Shown: positions 22,965-31,661 of the stretch, piece by piece
Numbering within the stretch: the first letter of the stretch is position 1
Layout: each line of letters opens with the position of its first letter
Assembly: GCF_003589595.1 (NCBI RefSeq)
Contig: NW_020653200.1
Span: 5,604,122 to 5,668,121 of the forward strand
Source of the DNA: Hyposmocoma kahamanoa
Taxonomy: Eukaryota > Arthropoda > Insecta > Lepidoptera > Cosmopterigidae
Length of the DNA: 64,000 nt
Reading direction: 5' to 3'
Translations under genes and position numbers: made by a program
The notes under the pieces: generated by a model
The model's database searches: none
The model's input: the letters and a program-made list of their open reading frames with translations, nothing else
What the model was told of the DNA's origin: nothing

Positions 22965-23338
22965 GAAAACGCTTCTGACTAAATAAAACTGCAGACACAC
23001 ACTGAAACTATATATTCTTCCCGTAAAACAACTACATTCCTTCAGCCGCCGCCATTAGAGACAAACTCTTGACAGTTCTGGTGCGTTGTAGCAATTAGCA
23101 ACTTATTTTATTAATAGTTAGAATGAATGTTATTATAATCATATTCCTTATATGTAAATTAATGAAACATTAAAATAACTTCATTCCTATTGCACATATA
23201 ACAAAATAAACAGTATTTCATTTATCGATTTCATTTATGAAGAACACTAAAACGTAACTACATACATAATTTAGTTACGAGACTTGCAGCTTTAAAAACA
23301 TACTTAAATTTATCATTCATTTTTATGTAATCTAACAG
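22965..23338 (+). repeat. duplicated segment, copy without SINE insertion
   Basis: From TTCTGACTAAATAAAACTGC to TTTTATGTAATCTAAC this segment matches 28939-29609 closely (for example AGCAATTAGCAACTTATTTT and ATTCCTTATATGTAAATTAA identical). The other copy holds the SINE-like repeat between CTTGACAG and TTCTG; here CTTGACAGTTCTGG is uninterrupted. It may be a dispersed element or a segmental duplication; no terminal repeats were found. Confidence 0.75.
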
Positions 23339-23757
23339 CTCGTCCATCCTGATAAATAGGTTCACGTCCCTGTGAACTAACGAAATGAAAGGTAACTAAT
23401 ATAAGTTAAATGAAAACTATAAGGCATGCGAATACAAACAAATAAACATAACATGAAATTCTCATCTACGAGAACCCAAAATTTGCTTATTTACTTTTAT
23501 TGTACGCTTTACAATAAGGCTTGTACGTAACTTACATTTTTCTAGTATTATTTATACCAACAATCAGTTTATTAGTTATCCTTGAAATGTACCTACACTT
23601 TGTACCAGGACAATATGTGGATGTAACAACCATAAATAACACATTTTATCTAGAACTATTGCTCAAGAAGTATTATTCGAAACCCATACATTATTATTAT
23701 TAAGTATAATTATGTTGCACATTGCATATCTCCTCTCAAGCGCACTTAGCACTTTTA
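23339..23757. other. no gene seen
   Basis: AT-rich sequence without a recognised element. Confidence 0.4.
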
Positions 23758-23896
23758 GGGTCGTATTAGGTTTTAAGTATGGTTTAAAGCACTCGAAATC
23801 ATACTCAAGTCCCTGCCATTACGGTCGTATTTCCAGTGCTTGAAATCATACTCAGATCCTGACTTGAGCATCGGGTAGAGTTCTGGAATAGAACCC
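23758..23896. mobile_element. MITE, GGGTCGTATTCTAGAAC family, copy 2
   Basis: 139 bp between TTA duplications (23755-23757 and 23897-23899). Begins GGGTCGTATTAGG, contains GCACTCGAAATCATACTCAA and GTCCCTGCCATTACGGTCGT, and ends TAGAGTTCTGGAATAGAACC plus C. Internal sequence is nearly identical to 48409-48573. Confidence 0.75.
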
Positions 23897-24032
23897 TTAA
23901 TGTGGGTAACTCGTCAATTAACTCTGTCGTGCACCTTGCACACTTAATCAATATAACTCGTGAATTACTGAAATTAACTAAAATGTATAATTGTTACATT
24001 CATTTAACAAATTGTATATACTTTTACTCGTT

Positions 24033-24500
24033 TGCGCCCCTTGCGCTAGTAAATTTTTTGCTTAAATTACTTTATAATGCGTACTTTGCACTAGCACACT
24101 TTGTGCTTAAATTGCTTTACAATGTGCACTTTGCACTAGCACACTTTGTGCTTAAATCACTTTATAATGCGCACTTTGCGCTAACACACTTTGTGCTTAA
24201 ATTGCTTTATAATGTGCACTTTGCACTAGCACACTTTGTACTTTATAATACGCATATTTACGCTAGCAAGCTTGGTACTTTAAATACTTTGTAATGCGCA
24301 CGTTGCACTAGCACACCTTATTCTTAAATTAATTTATAATGCGCACTTTGCGCAAGCACACTTTGCTCTAAAATTGATTAACAATGCGCATTTTGCGCTA
24401 GCACACTCTGTGCTTACATTAGTTCTAACGCGCACTTTGCACTAGCACACTTTGTGCTTAAATTATATATATATATAATAATATAATGCGCACTTTACGC
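24033..24500 (+). repeat. 45-bp minisatellite, about 10 units
   Basis: The unit is approximately GCGCACTTTGCRCTAGCACA followed by CTTTGTGCTTAAATTGCTTT and ATAAT. CTAGCACAC-type landmarks fall near 24044, 24089, 24134, 24181, 24226, 24260, 24308, 24352, 24397 and 24440. Because the period is a multiple of three, one plus-strand frame stays open through several units (repeating YNVHFALAHFVLK) up to 24294. That is a by-product; there is no start context or splice signal. Confidence 0.9.
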
Positions 24501-24596
24501 ACAAATTCAATTTGCATTGTATAGAATTACACCATCAAAAATTCGTCCAAGACATACATTTACATAAATTAAATAATTTGAAGTACATATTAAAGA

Positions 24597-24797
24597 CACT
24601 TCAGTTACTTTCATAGTTTAATGACATACGACATTTTGATTTGGGGTAACGCCGCCGATGTTAATAGAGTCTTTTTCCTGCAGAAACGTGCGGTTAGGGC
24701 AATTTACTATGTGGGCCCCAGAGAATCTTTGAGAGATAACTTTAAAACATTTCCACACCAACATCACTGTACATTTATGAAAAAGTTATCCATGTAA
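24597..24797 (+). pseudogene. Jockey-like LINE reverse transcriptase C-terminal fragment
   Basis: The frame gives SYFHSLMTYDILIWGNAADV, then NRVFFLQKRAVRAIYYVGPR, then ESLRDNFKTF, ending at TAA 24795-24797. The block HSLMTYGILLWG...VFVLQKRAVRAI is the conserved C-terminal region that follows the reverse transcriptase domain in Jockey/CR1-like LINEs. Only about 65 codons survive. The polymerase active site lies upstream and is missing, so it is a 5'-truncated dead fragment. It lies on the opposite strand to the LINE fragment at 26200-27173. Confidence 0.8.
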
Positions 24798-24954
24798 TTC
24801 TTATTATTATTTTATTAATATTATTACTATTGTTATAGTGACAGACGCAACATTAATGCGACGAATAAAAGTAAACCAGCTGTTTCTGAAAGTCGTCTTC
24901 ACAATCTCAAATCGTTTATGAGGCAATGTATATGTTTTTATAATAAGATTACTT

Positions 24955-25182
24955 AAAAAATTGCCATTTACGAGGTTTACAATTACAGTGAAACAAAATC
25001 TTTATACTAAAGGTTATTATTGTACAGCTTCTGCTTACATGAATGTCAAAATCCGTAACAGTGACCCGTTTTACTCTTGCAGGCAGTCTCAATCCAAGAT
25101 ATTTGAAACGTGTTTTGGAAATAAATGATAAATTGGTATACTCAAATGTGTATTTGCAAAGAGGAACCCTTAGAGTTTCTTG
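24955..25182 (-). repeat. segment shared with 47060-47284
   Basis: GTGAAACAAAATCTTTATAC, CAAAATCCGTAACAGTGACC and the region up to AGAGTTTCTT recur in diverged form at 47060-47284. It directly continues the gypsy integrase frame of 25150-25336, so it is probably the downstream part of that element, with a second remnant at 47 kb. Confidence 0.5.
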
Positions 25183-25336
25183 CTCATAGCCATGATTTTG
25201 TGCAGCCAACGAGTCCAATATAGTACGATTGTACCTCTCCACCCGTTAGCACGCGGAGATGCTGTTGCGTAAAATATGTTTTATTCCTATATCTTTTATA
25301 AAGCTTTTAAATTTGGTACTCGTACACGAACTACCT
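25150..25336 (-). pseudogene. Ty3/gypsy integrase, 3' part
   Basis: On the minus strand the pieces read SCTSTKFKSFIKDIGIKHI, ATASPRANG and VERYNRTILDSLAAQNHGYE, with a few bases lost between ANG and VERYNRT. This is the second half of a retroviral-type integrase core; the conserved glutamate expected near the ANGQVER block survives as the E in VERYNRT. Retrotransposon integrase joins element DNA to host chromosomal DNA. The frame starts exactly where the inserted retroelement at 25337-25703 ends, and the first half of the core is at 25704-25933. Frameshifted and dead. Confidence 0.8.
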
Positions 25337-25703
25337 AACACACACGTGCGCACCTACATTTTGCTTTCATATTGATTTTTCATAAAACTAAAATATAAAT
25401 ATAATCTTTTTTAAATTAAACGATAACGCCAGAAGACTGTCTGAGATGATCAGTGGCGTCTCTTTTAACACGGTTCTGGCAGAATACCAGAGTCGTGGGA
25501 AACTGCGGCATTATGCTGAGCCAGCGCCTTTTCACTGCCATGACTTACAAAACTATTTAGTTTAATAAGTTATTTGTGTAGTTGTTACATTTCTTTTGTT
25601 ATTCAAAATTTATTATTTTTAAGTGGTTCAATGCAATAATAAAAATATTGTTAGTTTTAGTGGTTCTGGGAGCTGTCATGAAAGTTTTTATCTATCTATC
25701 TAT
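25337..25703 (+). mobile_element. 5'-truncated retroelement with (TATC)n tail inside the gypsy integrase
   Basis: Flanked by CTACCT direct repeats (25331-25336 and 25704-25709) and ending in TTTTTATCTATCTATCTAT, a microsatellite tail typical of LINE or SINE 3' ends. It interrupts the integrase between the LINDRG block and the SCTSTKF block. It contains GACGCCAGAAGACTGTCTGA, GATCAGTGGCGTCTC and GGGAAACTGCGGCATTATGC. No protein was recognised, so it is probably a LINE 3' untranslated piece. Confidence 0.7.
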
Positions 25704-25933
25704 CTACCTCTGTCATTTATTAATCAGACTTGTAATACAAAATTACTGAAACATTTCTTAAGTACAGAAGTTGATATCTTCGATTTAGTATTCTTTACAG
25801 CCTGTAATATAATAAATTTTGAATAAGCATCTATAATTACCAGAATTTGCGTATTTTTTTTACTCATCATATAAGGTTTGTGGTCGATGTAGATTGTGTA
25901 GCAGGGAGTTGACACTGTAGGTATTGGGTGCAT
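25704..25933 (-). pseudogene. Ty3/gypsy integrase, 5' part of the catalytic core
   Basis: The frame MHPIPTVSTPCYTIYIDH, then KPYMMSKKNTQILVIIDAYS, then KFIILQAVKNTKSKI matches the start of a Ty3/gypsy integrase core. The first catalytic aspartate lies in YIDH and the second strand is ILVIIDAYSKF. After a stop the LINDRG block (expected I-S-D-R-G, second aspartate) is still readable before the inserted retroelement begins at 25703. Upstream it runs directly into a gag zinc-knuckle remnant (25935-26199), so protease, reverse transcriptase and RNase H have been deleted. Inactive. Confidence 0.8.
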
Positions 25934-25934
25934 A

Positions 25935-26199
25935 TGGTGATGTGCATGTATTGTTTCCTTTCATACTTTTCTTGTACAGATTCCTTACAATTCGACATCA
26001 CATATGCAATTTCGTGACAGTGAAAACATCTACTAAGTAGTTGAGTTGTATTTCGGGAACTTGCAAGTTGCGTCTGCATTATGAGGCTTTTTACATTCCG
26101 AAGATATCCTAGCAATTTGTCTGTCGCCTCGATTCCTACTGCCTCCGCATCGTACCTAACCGTTCTATTTCTGTATACCATATCTATACTATCAATCAA
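25935..26199 (-). pseudogene. gag-like fragment with one zinc knuckle, joined to integrase
   Basis: The frame contains YLRNVKSLIMQTQLASS and then RCFHCHEIAYVMSNCKE, a damaged CCHC zinc knuckle (C-x2-C, with the expected G-H replaced, then C). CCHC knuckles bind RNA in retrotransposon Gag. It lies immediately upstream, on the same strand, of the integrase fragment and is probably the Gag end of the same element, with the whole pol front half lost. The upstream side is cut by the tail of the LINE fragment at about 26200. The assignment of Gag to gypsy rests on position. Confidence 0.6.
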
Positions 26200-27173
26200 T
26201 CAATTTATTTATTTGTCTGAATAAGGTACACATAGTTCTTATTTTAAATACAAATATCCAGCTTATTCTACCATAGTTGGCATACAAATATAAATATAAA
26301 ATGTCACTTTAGTACTTATATTTAAAAATAAAAATAAAAAATTAATTTCCACTATTATGTCATATTTTAAATTAAAATAATATAAGCAAAACTAAATAAA
26401 ATTCAAAATAACATAAAAACAAATTCAATAATAATATCTCAGTAATTAGGCGTCAAAGAATTCAGTCAGGGAGTAAAAAGTGCTTTTTATCAAGAATTTC
26501 AACAATTTCATTTTATATTCATTAAAATTATTAATAAATCTTAGCTCCCTTGGCAAATTATTATAAATTTTTGGCACCATGATATATTGCACTTTTGCCA
26601 AAAAGTGCAGTCTTATGTGACTCTATACATAATTTCTCACAATTACGTGCTCGTGCAACTTTCCGAAACATGTCAGGATTTTTTCTAATAAAAATTGAAC
26701 ACTCATATATATAAAGTCCCGGTAACGTTAACAAACGAAGTTCCTTAAAAAATGGCTTGCAACTGTCCGTTCGTTTTATTGCAGATAACTCTCACACACT
26801 TTTTTTGAGCGCGAAAAACGCGATCAATACCCGAACAATTCCCCCAAAACATTACACCGTATCTCAAAGTAGATGCTACATATGCGTGATATGCCTGTAA
26901 AACGACATCTCTGTCAACCACTTTATTCAACTTAAATAGAGAGTACGATTGCTTACTAAGTGTGGAACAAACATGTTCTATTTGATGATTCCATGTCAAT
27001 TTGTTATCCACATGTAGACCTAAAAACTTAGTAACATCAATTTCATTAAAACATTTACCAAGAAATTCAATAACTTTAACATTGTACTGTTTTCTTTGTT
27101 TGAAACTCATAATTTTGGTTTTATCGATGTTGATTTTTAGATTATTCTGTGTATACTATAGTATCCATATCTA
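26200..27173 (-). mobile_element. 5'-truncated Jockey/CR1-like LINE, 3' end
   Basis: Covers the C-terminal reverse transcriptase remnant plus about 245 bp of 3' untranslated sequence that ends, on the minus strand, in an ATTGATTGATTGATA-type short repeat tail. The homology begins about 25 bp inside the mariner at 27174. Whether the LINE was 5'-truncated there or cut by the mariner cannot be settled: the sequence beyond the mariner shows no LINE frame. Confidence 0.75.
26446..27153 (-). pseudogene. LINE reverse transcriptase C-terminal region, frameshifted
   Basis: Minus-strand pieces in order: NNLKINIDKTKIMSF (the conserved block after the polymerase active site), FLGLHVDNKLTWNHQIEHV, AYHAYVASTLRYGVMFWGNC, RAQKKCVRVICN, KELRLLTLPGLYIYE, YNNLPRELRFINNF, and the end KFLIKSTFYSLTEFFDA with TAA at 26446-26448. 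At least two frameshifts separate them. This is the thumb and C-terminal domain of a Jockey/CR1-like ORF2 protein; the active site YXDD lies upstream and is absent. It is dead, but its natural stop codon is preserved. Confidence 0.85.
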
Positions 27174-28346
27174 CATAGGGCGCACTATGTTTCCGGAACT
27201 GGTGGTTTGGCTGTAGAATATAGTTTGTTTCATCTGACTGTCACTTGTTTTTACATTGTGGCGTCATTTTAGAAATTAATTGTCTACATCACCGTGGATT
27301 TAACTCGTGAAAATTTTCGTAGTATGATTTTCTACAACTTTAAGTGGAATTTAACAGCTCAGCGGAGCTTCGCTCGGCTTCAAACTGCTTTTGGCGATGA
27401 AGCACCATGCAAGACGACTATTTGTAGCTGGATTGCAGAATTCAAACTCAGTTGTGTGAATCTCAGTGACGAATTTCGTGATGTTCGCCCGTCCACTGCT
27501 AGAACAACAAAAAAATCGATGTTGTGCGCCGTATGATCAAAACAGACAGGCATGTAACATATCATGAGGTTCGGCCGTGTTTAGGCATAGGCAAGAGTCA
27601 AATACAATCAATACTACACAAACATTTGGGTGTGAAAAAGCTATGCTCTCGGTGGATCCCACACAATTTGAGTGAGCCTCTAAAAACGGATCACGTCACT
27701 TGGTGTAATGCCATGCTTACCAAATTCAACGAAGTGCGGGACATAGCAACAACAGGTGACGAAACATGGATTTATAGTTACGATCCCAAAACAAAGCAGC
27801 AATCAAGCGTATGGGTCTATCGAGATGAGCTGAAACCAACCAAAGAGGCGCGCGTGCAAAGTACCTCTAAGCGGACGACTGCTTCTTTTTTTAATAAAAC
27901 TGGACGCGTGGCTACTGTTGCTTTGGAGAATCGTTGTACTGTGAATAGTGATTGGTAAACGACCGTTTGTTCTACACCACGGTAACGCCAGTTCTCACAC
28001 GGCCAAACAGACAAATGAATTTTTGAAGGTGAACAACGTTGACCTTATGAGCCATCCCGAGTACAGTCCCGACCTGGCACCTTGTGACTTTTATTTATTT
28101 CCAAAAATTAAGAACCAGTCACGCAGTCAACGATTTTCATCACCAGAACAGGCTGTCGAAGAGCATGAAAAATATGTTTCAGAGATTGCCACGGAGGATT
28201 GGCATAAATGTTTTCAAAATTGGTTCATTCGTTTGAAAAAGTGCATTATCGCTAATAGAGAATATTTTGAGAAACAATAAATTCATTTCTGATCATATAT
28301 AGTATTTTTTTCTTATTCAATCCGGAAACTTATAGTGCGCCCCGCG
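27174..28346 (+). mobile_element. mariner element, copy 1 (full length, inactive)
   Basis: 1,173 bp bounded by TA dinucleotides (27172-27173 and 28347-28348). Left end CATAGGGCGCACTATGTTTC, right end in reverse CGCGGGGCGCACTATAAGTT, giving inverted repeats of about 26-28 bp that continue TCCGGA. The same ends bound the second copy at 45102-46377 on the other strand. Comparison of the four ends gives the consensus CRYRGGGYGCACTATAAGTT. TA target duplication and a D,D34D-type transposase place it in the mariner family. Confidence 0.9.
27294..28280 (+). pseudogene. mariner transposase, broken
   Basis: Mariner transposase cuts the element at its inverted repeats and reinserts it at TA. Three frames cover it: helix-turn-helix region with ENFRSMIFYNFKWNLTAQRS and FGDEAPCKTTICSWIAEF; then HLGVKKLCSRWIPHNL and the first catalytic motif TGDETWIYSYDPKTKQQSS; then LHHGNASSHTAKQ and YSPDLAPCDFYLFPKIK, ending REYFEKQ at 28278-28280. 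The start codon is GTG where copy 2 has ATG, there are frameshifts near 27520 and 27950, and the second catalytic aspartate (LHHD) has become glycine. The coding span is 51 bp shorter than in copy 2. It is dead by several independent lesions. Confidence 0.92.
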
Positions 28347-28938
28347 TAGACTATATCTATACTATAGTATATATAGTCCACAGTCGCAAGGCCGCTCGTG
28401 GCGACTTATGCACATGAAATCAACATCCACATTATTTGTAGGTACACATAGAACACAAATTATATTTGAGTTAGTTATTTCCATAGTACCTAGTTTGATA
28501 ATGAAAGTAAATGTTAACATTGTAAAATATTAAATAAAAATTAGAGGTTTTGTATGTCTCATTTCAGCAAAATAATGAAACTTGTTCGTTTAATTCATTC
28601 ATTATTCATTTCTTAATTTTTATTTTACAATAAATTTTATACTGATTACGTATTAATTCTCAGTTGTGCAACTTTCCTTTTCGAGAATATTTTATTTTAC
28701 TAATATCTAAACCATATAAATTATATAGATAATTAGTGAAAATATTTTATGAATAAAAATATATCAATAATGATTTGGAAGAAAACAAATGAAGAACTCA
28801 CCTGTATGAAATTTATTGTTTGGTTTTACCATTGATCTAGGTCCATAGGTTTAACCTTTCATTATACAATACGGTAAGGCCGTAGATAAATAAATATTGT
28901 TGTTATAATGGCGTGTGGCTATCCCGTCTTCTGAATTT

Positions 28939-29609
28939 GAAAACTCTTCTGATTAAATAAAACTGCAGACACACACTAAAACATTATAGTTATTCTTCCA
29001 AACTCTTGACAGGTCTATAGTATTAGCAGTAGAGCTCTTTGTGTAAGAGTTCGTCCAGGGTAGTACTTAGCCACCTTACATATTTCTGCCGCCAAGCAGT
29101 AATGTCAGCATTACTGTGTTCTGGTTTTGTCGGGTAAGTGCGCCGGTGAAATTACAGGCACATGGGACTTGTCAACTTATGACTTAGGGTGACGGGCGCA
29201 GTGGAAGTGCCTCTCAGATCTTTGCAATTTAAAGCTCTGAGTGGCAATGTAACTGTTGTGGACAAGCATGTAGCTCACCATTAGGCGCACGACTTGTTCG
29301 TCCCATCTCTTGATGTTAGAAAAAAAAGTTCTGTTGCGTTGCAGCAATTAGCAACTTATTTTATTAATAGTTAGAATGAATGTTATTATAATCATATTCC
29401 TTATATGTAAATTAATGAAACATTAAAAAAATCTTCATTTCTATTGCAAATATAACAAAATAAACAGTATTTCATTTACCGATTTCATTTATGAAGAACA
29501 CTGAAACGTAATTATATAATTTAGTTACAAGGCTTATTATATTATAATTTAGTTAAGCTTTATAAACATACCTACTTAAATTTATAATACATTTTTATGT
29601 AATCTAACA
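28939..29609 (+). repeat. duplicated segment, copy with SINE insertion
   Basis: Same segment as 22965-23338, interrupted by the SINE-like repeat at 29013-29328. Right half from TTCTGTTGCGTTGCAGCAAT to TTTTATGTAATCTAAC is nearly identical to the other copy; a local AATTATATAATTTAGTTA repetition near 29510-29560 makes this copy longer. Confidence 0.75.
29013..29328 (+). mobile_element. SINE-like repeat family, copy B (precise insertion)
   Basis: Starts GTCTATAGTATTAGCAGTAG and ends TCTTGATGTTAGAAAAAAAA. Compared with the uninterrupted paralogous site CTTGACAGTTCTGG at about 23068, the inserted block is exactly delimited, giving the element's full length of about 316 bp including its A-tail. 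Any target duplication is no longer than 1-2 bases. Confidence 0.75.
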
Positions 29610-30890
29610 CTACGTATAAGAAGTCAAAAGTGTGAAGCACATAAAAGAAATTGAATAATGATTTGATTTAACGTAATTATAAAAACCTTTGGCGACTATG
29701 GAAAATATGCTAAGACAAAGGCAGATTCCCTTACGTAATCGATAAAGACGGTGCTGTCTCTGATTTCTGTTTACTGTATTTCTTCAATTTCTGTTTAACA
29801 GATTTTGAATGTAATTTTATTGTAACGAAGTTAATATCGTTTTAATAAAAATAAAGTGGTATGAATTTAAAACGTGCTTCTTCATAATTCGGTCATCCGC
29901 AGAAAGATGTGCACAAACGGCAGATCATAACTTAGAGAATTATTAAATCATTTCCCAGCAAAACATATTTCCTTCTTGATTTAAAAGTTATAATAATGGA
30001 TTATTAGGTGTAAATTTAGTTAATCCACAATGCAAGTCGGCATGCACTAAAGTCTGATGCAATCGAGTCTATTGGAGCTATTAATCGATTCTCTCAATCA
30101 ATTTGCGAGTTCACAACGGGGCATGAGATACATAGAGACAATCAGATTGAAATCGATCGATGTAAGAACAGCGAGAGCATGTGAAGTAAGGCAGACCGTG
30201 ATAACGGACCAATCGTTTTACATTCTCTTTGAATGTCTTTCTAACTACTGGCACTTGGAAAGGTTTTGTTAGTCGTATTCGTTCTCAGATGTTTAAGAAT
30301 TTTGTGGCGCATTTTACGATTGTTTTTTGTAAACAGTTTTTTAAATAGGTAAGAAAGTATAAATACTTTGATTTCCTTTACACTATGACCAAGGGACACA
30401 AATAAACTATGATGCAAAAAAACGAGCACTTAAGATAAATAATATCAATTTAGTTATTTCATTATAATTTCATTTTATATTTTGAATGTTGTTCCATATT
30501 GTATTACACAACATTCAAAACATAAATTTTTAAATTTTGTGACAAAAATTCTCCAATTTTGTCAATTTAACATCAACAAAACGCCATTTTTTTTCTGTTT
30601 ATTATCGTCAGTTATGCAAATATTCCTTAATTTAATTTTTTATTGATTACTTAATAGAAATACTGCACAAGTAGTGTTCACTTACATAAGTTTCATTACG
30701 ATGTGGACAACACTATAGTAGCTAGTAAACTCGTCATTCTTCTCGATGAAGGTTATAACAAAAAATAAAATAGTGAAACTAAGAACGTATGCACACGGCG
30801 TATTTTATACGCGCCTTTTATACCATTAATTTTTAACGCGATACTTTTGATTTTACTTTTGTTTGTTAATCTCAGTAAATTATTTATTTT
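29610..30890. other. no gene seen
   Basis: AT-rich sequence. Around 30488-30515 a short inverted repeat (TTTGAATGTTGT / ACAACATTCAAA) is present. No coding evidence. Confidence 0.4.
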
Positions 30891-31136
30891 AGCTGCCTCT
30901 TATTTATGTTACCTTGCCGGACTGCCACGCAGAGGTCCCAGGTTCGATTCCCGGGCCGATAGAAATATTATTTATTTTTATTTTTATTATTATTATTATT
31001 ATTATTATTAATATGACCTATATTTATTTCTCTCGTGAGTTTGGATGTAACTTGTGTGTGTCCATGGCACCCTCGACACAAGGTTTCCCTAGTGCGGGGC
31101 TATATTGAGTGTGTGCGTTATTATTATTATTATTTA
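30891..31136 (+). mobile_element. tRNA-derived SINE, copy 1, with (ATT)n
   Basis: Begins AGCTGCCTC and carries ACTGCCACGCAGAGGTCCCA plus GGTTCGATTCCCGGGCCGAT, a good pol III B box, then ATTTATTTCTCTCGTGAGTT and TGGATGTAACTTGTGTG. An (ATT)n run interrupts it at about 30980-31010 and another ends it near 31120. The A-box side is damaged. A matching copy lies at 31500-31661 on the other strand. Confidence 0.75.
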
Positions 31137-31499
31137 AATGAAGCAAGTACATGAAATTCTATATAAGCTTCTTGCTTGCAACGTGATATTTGCGCGAGTT
31201 TGAATCGATTCACTAACTGACGATAATAAACCTTTTCAATCCTCTAAGTAATAAACAGAAAAAATCCCACGTTTTGTTGACGTTTGATTGACAAAATTAG
31301 ACTTTTTTATAGTAATAGAACTTTGATTCTTTGCCAATGCCAAATTTAAAGAATATTTGCCTTAAAATTTAAAACATAAATTTGGAGTGTTTTCACAACA
31401 AAAAATGAATAATTTTGTAATAATTAAATTGATATTGCAATATATTTTAAGTTCTACTTTTATTTGCAACATAGTGTTTAAATAATGTAATATAATAAC
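31137..31499. other. AT-rich spacer between the two SINE copies
   Basis: No gene or element recognised between the two opposed SINE copies. Confidence 0.4.
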
Positions 31500-31661
31500 A
31501 CTGTATCGCGGATGCAATGTGTCCACACAAATTGCACCCAAACTCACGAGAGAAATAAACGTACTCCATAAAAATATTTCTCCCGGCCCGGGAATTGAAC
31601 TCAAACTCGGGACCTCTGCGTGGCAGACCAACATGATAACCGTTCGACCGCGGAGGCAGTT
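31500..31661 (-). mobile_element. tRNA-derived SINE, copy 2
   Basis: The minus strand reads AACTGCCTCCGCGGTCGAAC, GGTTATCATGTTGGTCTGCC, ACGCAGAGGTCCCGAGTTTG, AGTTCAATTCCCGGGCCGGG, then ATTTATTTCTCTCGTGAGTT. The first part resembles a tRNA-Asp/Glu-type molecule (A-box-like GCGGTCGAACGG, B box with one change). The shared body with 30891-31136 shows a SINE, not a functional tRNA gene. Confidence 0.75.

Noticed and set aside
23902..24294. 130-codon repetitive, hydrophobic plus-strand frame
   Set aside because: It is the translation of the 45-bp minisatellite, whose period is a multiple of three.
31580..31661. A functional tRNA gene (Asp/Glu type)
   Set aside because: The B box is altered and the sequence continues into a SINE body shared with 30891-31136.
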